From Dastarcus helophoroides (Eukaryota; Arthropoda; Insecta; Coleoptera; Bothrideridae): a stretch of DNA of 64,000 nt. Shown one piece after another: positions 46,601-55,600 of this stretch; position 1 is the stretch's first letter; every line of letters begins with the position of its first letter. Location of the stretch: contig CM053337.1 of the NCBI GenBank assembly GCA_028583605.1, positions 12,550,634-12,614,633 of the forward strand. Reading direction: 5' to 3'. The position numbers were made by a program, and so were the translations under genes. A model generated the notes under the pieces. It searched no databases. It was not told where the DNA came from and was given only the letters and a program-made list of their open reading frames with translations.

Positions 46601-49600
46601 ACGATTTAATTTTTATTAAAAATTTGAAACGTATCTTTGCAATAACAGCAATGTAAATTTGACTAATTTTCAAAATAGTCGAGTAACAATTCGCTTAAAA
46701 AAAAATGGAAAGGAATTCGGAGTATTCGATAAAAAGCGCATTCCTGAGCTGGATGGGGGAGAAAGAGAAAGGCGCGCCGAACTAGGGGGTAGTTTTTAAT
46801 CCGGCGTGGGACAGTGACTGCAGCGAGGGCGCTTTGAGTGCCCTTAATTACAGCACTCTCCGATGACGGGGTGCAAACTTCGCTGTTTATATTGAAGGGT
46901 AGAAAAGGGACGGCGGCAGCTGCGACCTACGTAACCATCGCAGGGCGAGCGTAATTCAAAACTGTGCCTACTGTTGTCTGTTGTATTGTGAACATTTATC
47001 CATCATTTTGGAAACCGTTTAAACAAAAAGTAATCGTAATAAATGCTTCAGCAGCAGAATAAAGAAAAATCTTTAAAAAAAAGTCGAAATTTCGGGATTA
47101 AAGTCGAAATGTCGAGAAAAAAGTCGAAATTCCGGTATTAAAGTCGAAATTTTGAGAAAACAGTAGAAATTTTGAGAAAACAGTCGAAATTTTGAGAAAA
47201 CAGTCGAAATTTCGAGATTAAAGTAAAAATTTCGATAAAAGAGTCGAAATTTCTAGATTTAAAGCCTTCGTACGTTGCACATAGTTTTGTGTTAATTTGC
47301 TTCAAATTTTCGACTTTATTTTCTCGAAATTTCGCTCCTTGTGCAAATTCAACTTTACGAAAATTTTGATTTTTCCAATTTAATCCCAAATCTTTTCTTT
47401 TTTAATTTCGAGGTTAAATTTCTACAACGAAAAAGACATTTTTGTAGAAGTTTCGTGTCTGCTGTTGAGATTTTGCATTTTTTTTTCGAAATTACGACTT
47501 TTCTGTTTTTCATTCGTAAACTCGAAACAAAATTTCTTAACATTTCGAATTTTTGTTGGAAATTTCTGTCTTTTTCTAGGAATTTCAATTTGAACCTCGA
47601 AATTTCGATTTTCAGAATTTAATCCAGAAAATTCGACGTTTTGGAAATTTCGACATTAAATTAAAACTGAAATTGGTACTTCTCTCTAAAAAAGGACCTT
47701 TTTTCTAGAAATTTCGTGTCCACTGTCGAGATTTCGGTTAGAAATTTCGATGTTTTTTAGAAATTTCCACTTTAACCTCGAAATTTCGATTTTCAGAATT
47801 TAATCCAGAAAATTCGACGTTTTGCAAATTTCGACATTAAATTAAAACTGAAATTCGTACTTTTCTCTAAAAAAGGACCTTTTTTCTAGAAATTTCGTGT
47901 CCACTGTCGAGATTTCGGTTAGAAATTTCGATGTTTTTTTAGGAATTTCCACTTTAACCTCAAAATTTCGATTTTCAGAATTTAATCCAGAAAATTCTAC
48001 GGTTTCCAAATTTCGACATTAAATTAAAAATGACATTCGTACTTTTCTCTAAAAAAAGAATCTTTTTTCTAAAAATTTCGTGTCCACTGTCGAGATTTCG
48101 ATTGGAAATTTCGATGTCTTTTAAGAATTTCCACTTTAATCTCAAAATTTCGATTTTCAGAATTTAATCCAGAAAGTTCGACTTTTCGGAAACTTTCGAA
48201 TGTTTAAAACTGAAATTCCTAGCTTTCTCCAGAAATTTCGTGTATATGAATATTTCAAAATAAAATCTTTTTCTCAAAATCTTTTCTATCCTGACTGTTT
48301 CAAGTTTCGACTTTCTATTTTGAAATGTCACCTTTTTAATTTCTCTAACCTCGAAGTGTTCGATTTTTAGAGTAAATATCAAAATTTCGTCATTTTCCCC
48401 ACACACAAATTCGAGATTCAAAATTCCAAAATTCCAAAATTCCAAAATACGACATTCGAAATCCTAAATTCGAAATTCGAAATTCGAAATTCGAAATTCG
48501 AAATTCGAAATTCGAAATTCGAAATTCAAAATTCAAAATTGTGTGAATCAGGTTGACTATCATTGTTCTATGATCTGGTCCGAAGGGGTGGTTGGCGATT
48601 GCGAACGAAGCGCTTGTGCGACGTACGTCCTGGCTGCGTTCGTTCGCACATCAATGTCAGTGCTGTTATTTTCCGAGCCGATAAACACAATTCCTGCAGC
48701 ATTCAGACACAGATTAGCGCAGCAGGAGCGCGATTCCTGCCACTCAACTTTCCCTTCGACTCTAATCGGACATTTACAACGTACGTATAAGAGATTAAAG
48801 ATAGAGAAAACTAATACGTTGACACACCTAATTCCATCGTCTTTTAGCTCTGCTTTATTCTATTATTCGATTGTTTACATTTCGAATTAATTTACTGGTT
48901 TCGCTTTGAGAGATTTCCGAATTACCAGAAATTCCGGAATTTTCTGAAATTTCGACGAGTTTCATTCAAAATTTGCCATCCAGGTCTTTTTGTCCTCTAA
49001 ATTCTCTATCGTTTAAAACCGTCTAAAATCGTCTAAATTTTCCATTCGAAAGTTCGACTTTATTCTCAAAAGTCGACTTTATTCCCAAAAGTTGACTTTC
49101 CATATAAAATGTCGTATTTGTAAGTTCGACCCTTCTAGGGAAATGTTGAGGATTTTTTCTTTCTAAATTCGGCTTTTTTTCGAAATGTTGTTTTTTTTAA
49201 CATCTAAATCTTCGTATTTTTTTTTCGATATTCTTTATTTCTAAAAATTCGACCTTTGAAAATCGATCATATTTAAATTTCGAATTTCTGTTAATTTCGA
49301 CTTATTTCATTCAAAATTTGACTTTTGTCCCGAAATTTTCGACTTTTCTCTTCAACATTCGACCTCTTATTTTGCTGACAATTTAGATTGTTTCCTCTGG
49401 ATCCGTCTTTCTATATAACAATTCAATTTTTTATTCTCTGAATTAATTTGTTGCTTTGAAAGTTTGTCTTTGTTCTCGAAATTTGAGTTTTCTTTTTTCA
49501 AAATTTGACTTTCTACGAAACATTTCATCTTTGTTTAAAGTTCGATCTTTTTCAGGAAATTTAAGGTTTTTTTTTCTAAATTCGCCTTTTTTTCGAAATG

Positions 49601-52600
49601 TTGTCATTTTTCTTAAAATTTCGATCTTCATTTTAAAATTGTTCTTTTTTCTAACAATTCACATTTTTGGAAATTCTATTCTCAAAATTTGACTTTCTTT
49701 GAGAAATGTCTTTTTTTGGAAATTCGGAAGTTTTTTCTACATTCGCTTCTTTTTCGAAATATCATTTTCGTCAAAATTATACTCTTTTTAATCGGTGTTT
49801 TTCTCGAAATTATAATTTATTTCCAAAAATCGTCTCCTTCAAACTTTCCAACATTTTCCTTTTTTTCGCATCAAAATTCCACTTTCTCTTGGAAAATTTC
49901 ACTTTTTTTTTGGAAAATCCAATCTTTTTCCTCAAAATATTGACATTTCTCTTAAAATTTCCTAAGAGCTGAACAAAGAAAACTCGGTATTTAAAATAAA
50001 TAAATAAAAATTAAATTTTTCATAGAAAAATTATTCGAAATTTTCAAATATGTGTTAATTTTGACCAAAAGTCTGAACTTAAAAAAAAAATTTGACAAAA
50101 AAAAATTTTGACACAAGAGATTGAAATTCGAGATTTTGAAAAAAAACAACGCGTTAATTTTACATTTAAATCCTAAAATCTAACGCGAGAGCGCCAAGAG
50201 AGCAATTTCCGAGATAAACGACGTAAGACGTTAGCGCCATCTCCGCAAGTACCGCTAGGGTTTACGAACATGTTTTTTTTTGTGGAAAATCGTATTTTTT
50301 CAGGAAAGACACCAACCTTAATGTACTTTAAAAGCAAAAACTTGATTAAAAACGAAATTTGATCGAAATCGTTAGAGCGATTTCCAAGATATCAAATATA
50401 TACATATTTATATATAAGAATTGTTCGTTTAAATTTAGAAGATATGTGTGTAAAAAATAGGCGAATTACTTCGGTCTAGACGGGGCGAAATTTCAATCGA
50501 AATCCGAGCTGGAATTGCGGCCATAAACGTCGAAACTTATCAAGAGACGCATGAATTGGGGAACGTCTCTCATAGCCGTCAGGCGGAAGGCAGAGTAAAG
50601 CCCATGTAAGCCCCGCCGGATTGAGCCGAAGGCCTCCAGCCACCGCCAGAAGGGAGCACCATTCTTCATTCAGTGCTCCCTTTTCGGGATTTCGGCTAAT
50701 TCCTCTATATACTCTCGTTATAGGTAAACAGATGCGGCGGACGTTTGCGCTGTCATCTGTCTGTACTTGACAGATATGTGCGGGAAAAGGACGTGGATTT
50801 GGTTTTGCAAACGGCGAAAAAGTGAAGCTTTGCAAACAGCAAGAAAGTGAAGCTTTGAGAACAAAAAGTATTTGAAATTTCGTTTTCGTTTTATTTGAGG
50901 TGACGCCCTCGATTAACTCACGTTACACGTGTAATAAGCAGGGCCGGATTTAGACTTGATGAGGCCCCAAGCTATTTGAGATATGGGGACAATGTTGTCG
51001 GGAAATTTTGGTCATCCGAAAAAAGCTTTTCCTTAATACTTCCAGGGATTCAAGTATTTTGATAATAAAAAAAGGTTTTTTTTCTTTCTGGGCAAGACTA
51101 CATGTTGTCTAAATAAGATCTTTTTTGTTTTTTTATCTAGGGGGCTCCCCAAGATGCTGGTGGTCCTAAGTTGCAGCTTGTGTAGCTTATATAGGTCGAG
51201 CATTGGTAATAAATACCCGACAAATGTTTTTAGAATTCTTGTATCTGTCCATCTGTTGTTTGGACTAATCTCGCAAACGGCTTAACCGATTTTGGTGAAA
51301 TTTTCGCTAAATAGTAGAGACTTTTCCGGGGCACCTTTTAGGCTAATTATTCGGTCAAAGGCAACCGAGTTCACAATTTTATTTGAGGTTAAATGTCACA
51401 AAAATCAGTGTTGCGCTAATACTTTCTAAATGGTGAATATTATCCTCGAAAACGTTTATTAAAAAATTTGCAAGTTTTACGATTTTCTACAAAAAATCTT
51501 ACGAGTGACAGTTGGTGACATGGCGAGATTTTAAAAGTTAAAAAAAACAGCGCTAATTTAAATGAGTTTGCCTTCGTTCGCCAATGGTGTTCAAAATTGA
51601 AAACGAGATATTTTCATAATGCATCCAATTTTGATTTTCTCTGAGGTGATTGTATGCAGTGCTGTAGTTTTCACAATAACTACCCTTATTGACATGATTG
51701 CTTTTCTTAATCTGAAAATACGCCACATATTGGAATTTCTACACAAGTACGGGGCATCTAAAACGATTTTGATTTTTCTTGAAGTAATTTTCGATTTTGT
51801 CTTGAAGTGTTTGCGTGTTTCGCTTTTAAGTAGGAACTGTCGCTAACGCTACCTCCTGAAATAAACATCGTATGTCTCGGCTAGCCTCCGGTCTCGGCCT
51901 TACGTTGAGTGGTCTATATGAAATTAAAGGGGCGCTCCAAGGATTTTATGCCAACGGGGGTAGGACTTAACCGAGTTAAGTGAATATTTATAAGGAAAAA
52001 GGCATAAATTGGATGCAATCAGGAGCCGCTGGGGGTGATAATAACTGACAATAAGCCGGCCGCGTGCCAGGATGCCACCGCCGCCGCAAACAGACGGGTT
52101 CTCATGTTTGCACCGACGGCTTGTAATTCGGAGATAATATGTTATCTACCCTCGAACAGATTGTGGTTGGAATAATAAGTAGAAGCGAGGGCTTCTTTCC
52201 GTTTTTGGCACTCAAAGGGAAATTAACATGCCCACTCAAGGGTTGCAGGGGAAACATGAATCTGCAACTTGTTATGGTATGGCACAATTCGAAAAAAATC
52301 GAAATTAAGAAAAAAATAGGCAGGTTTTAAGTTTTCACTTCTGTTGTCAGTCCCCAAGACTGTCGACAGAAGTGAACGGGACTGCCGGCAGAAGTGAAAA
52401 CTTAAAACCTAGGAAATATGTAGTGTAGTTTGAACTTACACGAAACAAGTCAGAATATTGGAAACATTTGAAAATAGATTCTGTCAAATTGACAGAATAT
52501 GGTTTGGATGCTTGTATCGTGTGGAAATGAATCAATAACGAAATACGCTTTAATATGCTCTAATGTTAACAGTTAACATTAGAGCATGTTGTAACGCGTG

Positions 52601-55600
52601 ATGAGCACACGAAAACACAACCCGCGGTTTGGTGTTTTCACTTCAATTATTTCGAATGCTTAGTGTATTAAACTATAGATTTCGAGTAATGTATTTAAAA
52701 AAAATTGAAAAACTTTAAATTCGAAAATAAAATGTTCCAGTTTAATGTCTGAAACTGAAAACTCGTTTTCGATTTCTAGTTTACTTTGAACATTTGAAGA
52801 ATAACGTTAACATCTCAGTCGAAATTTCTAAAAAAAATCAAAATTTCTAAGAAAAATCAAAATTTCTAAAAATAAATCGAAATTCCTAGAAAAAATTGAT
52901 ATTCCTAGAAAAACTTCTCGACGCTTCTGATAAGAACTCGAGTTTCGGAGATTTAAAACTAGGTAAACAAAAAACAAATTTAAAAATTAAACTTTATTTA
53001 AAAAACGTCGAAACTTCTTAAAATTTCGTCTATTTTCTTCAACCATAAAGAAATTTTCAACAAAAATTAGAATTAATAAAAAATGTAATCCAACAATCTA
53101 ATAAACAATTCCAAAAGTTTTGACAAATACGTTTTTATTACAACGCAACATTCTTAGTTTCTAGCAGCCCCGAGTGTTTCGATATTTTTAGAATCATATT
53201 CAACTTCAAGGAACTTTCCCGCAAGAACTTCGCCCGGGGCAACGTATCGATCTTATCAATTTCTCGATATATGTTATATGTGGGTAGAGGGGAGGGGCGG
53301 GGGGACATGCGACGCGGCACTCGAAAGCTGATCCAGACTATCAATCTGCCATTATGCCGGGCTATTGCTCAGAATAATTGAATGTCAGTGGACTTGAAAC
53401 AAAGACATTACTCGCGGCCGGTGCTCACCCTTCTCCAGCAGACACGTGCCCTATTGGATTACGGGGCCAAAGTCGTACATTAGATAAACATCAAACGTCT
53501 GCTGTGCTCCGCTTCTTGCGGAAGCAGCAGCTCTCTCCGATAAGAGAGATAATCTCGTAAAAAAATGAAATTCTGAAAAAAAAGGAAATTTTCTTAAAAA
53601 GTGTTTTTTTGACACGGTTTTATTAACTCGCTTTCTTGTTTGTTTTAAAATGTTTAACGCTTAAAATATCGCCTTATTTTAATTTCAAATTTATTCTTAT
53701 TTTTTCTTAAAATTTTGACTTACTGATGATGAGAAATGATTGTAATATTTCATAAAATTCTGCTGAAGGTATGATTTTGATCAAATGATTCTTCAAGTTT
53801 GTGGAATTATGTGTTTGTGAAATTGTGAAAGACTTTTTAAAATTTTCCTTTAAATTTGCAAGATTTTTTTGAAAGGTCGACTTTTTTAACAAGTTTTTAT
53901 TAATACAAAATGCAGAATGCAGGTTGCAGAATACAGAATAGAGAATACAATATACGCATACAATATACAAAATCATAAATACAAAATACAACGTACAACA
54001 TACAAAATACTATATACAAAAAAAAGGCAAATGCAAAAGGCAAAATACAAGATACAAAATACAACATACAACATACAACATACAACATACAACATACAAC
54101 ATGCAACATGCAACATGCAACATGCAATATACAACATACAATATACAACATACAAAATACAGCATACAACATACAACATACAAATAACAAAATACAACAT
54201 ACAACATACAACATACAGCATACAACATACAACATACAACATACAAAATACAAAAATACAAAATACAAAATACAAAATACAAAATACAAAATACAAAATA
54301 CAAAATACAAAATACAAAATACAAGATACAAAATACAAAATACAAATACAAATACAAAATACAAAATACAAAATACAAAATACAAAATACAAAATACAAA
54401 ATACAAAATACAAAATACAAAATACAAAATACAAAATACAAAATACAAAATACAAAATACAAAATACAAAATACAAAATACAAAATACAAAATACAAAAT
54501 ACAAAATACAAAATACAAATACAAAATACAAAATACAAAATACAAAATACAAAATACAAAATACAAAATACAAAATACAAAATACAAAATACAAAATACA
54601 AAATACAAAATACAAAATACAAAATACAAAATACAAAATACAAAATACAAAATACAAAATACAACATACAACATACAACATACAACATACAACATACAAC
54701 ATACAACATACAACATACAACATACAACATACAACATACAACATACAACATACAACATACAACATACAACATACAACATACAACATACAACATACAACAT
54801 ACAACATACAACATACAAAATACAAAATACAAAATACAAATACAAGATACAACATACAACATACAACATACAACATACAACATACAACATACAACATACA
54901 AATACAAATACAAACTAAAAATACAAAATACAACATACAACATACAACATACAACATACAACATACAACATACAACATACAACATACAACATACAAATAC
55001 AAAATACAAATACAAATACAAAATACAAAAACAAAATACAAAAAACAAAATACAAGATACAAGATACGAAAGACGAAAGACGAAAGACGAAAGACGAAAG
55101 ACGAAAGACGAAAGACGAAAGACGAAAGACGAAAGACGAAAGACGAAAGACAAAAAGACAAAATACAACATACAAAATACATACACACGTCAAACATTTC
55201 AATCGTAGCTTTAGACAGACAAGGCAGCGAGTTAATAAAAACTGGTTAAAAAAGTCGAATCGATTGTAAATTGTTACCAAACATACACACTTTAAACGAG
55301 AATTAAGTTTATGGTACATTTCAATCTCAGACATAATCAGACATACAAGAAAGCAAATTAATAAAAACTTGTTAAAAAAGTGTAATCACTTGCTAATTTG
55401 TACTAAACATACAGACGTCAAAAGTCGATTTAGTCTACATTTTAATTACAGATATACACAGACAAGAAAGTAAGTTAATAAGAACTTGTTAAAAAAGTCG
55501 AATCGATTGTAAATTTGTACCAAACATACACACCTCAAACATCGACTAACTTTACATTTTAATCGTAGCTTTATACAGACAAGAAAGCGAGTTAATAACA

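Noticed and set aside
53900..55334. Open frames of 300-430 codons on both strands (YKIQNTK / VFCILYF repeats)
   Set aside because: They come from 7-nt repeats that happen to lack stop codons in every frame; no start context, splice site or domain.
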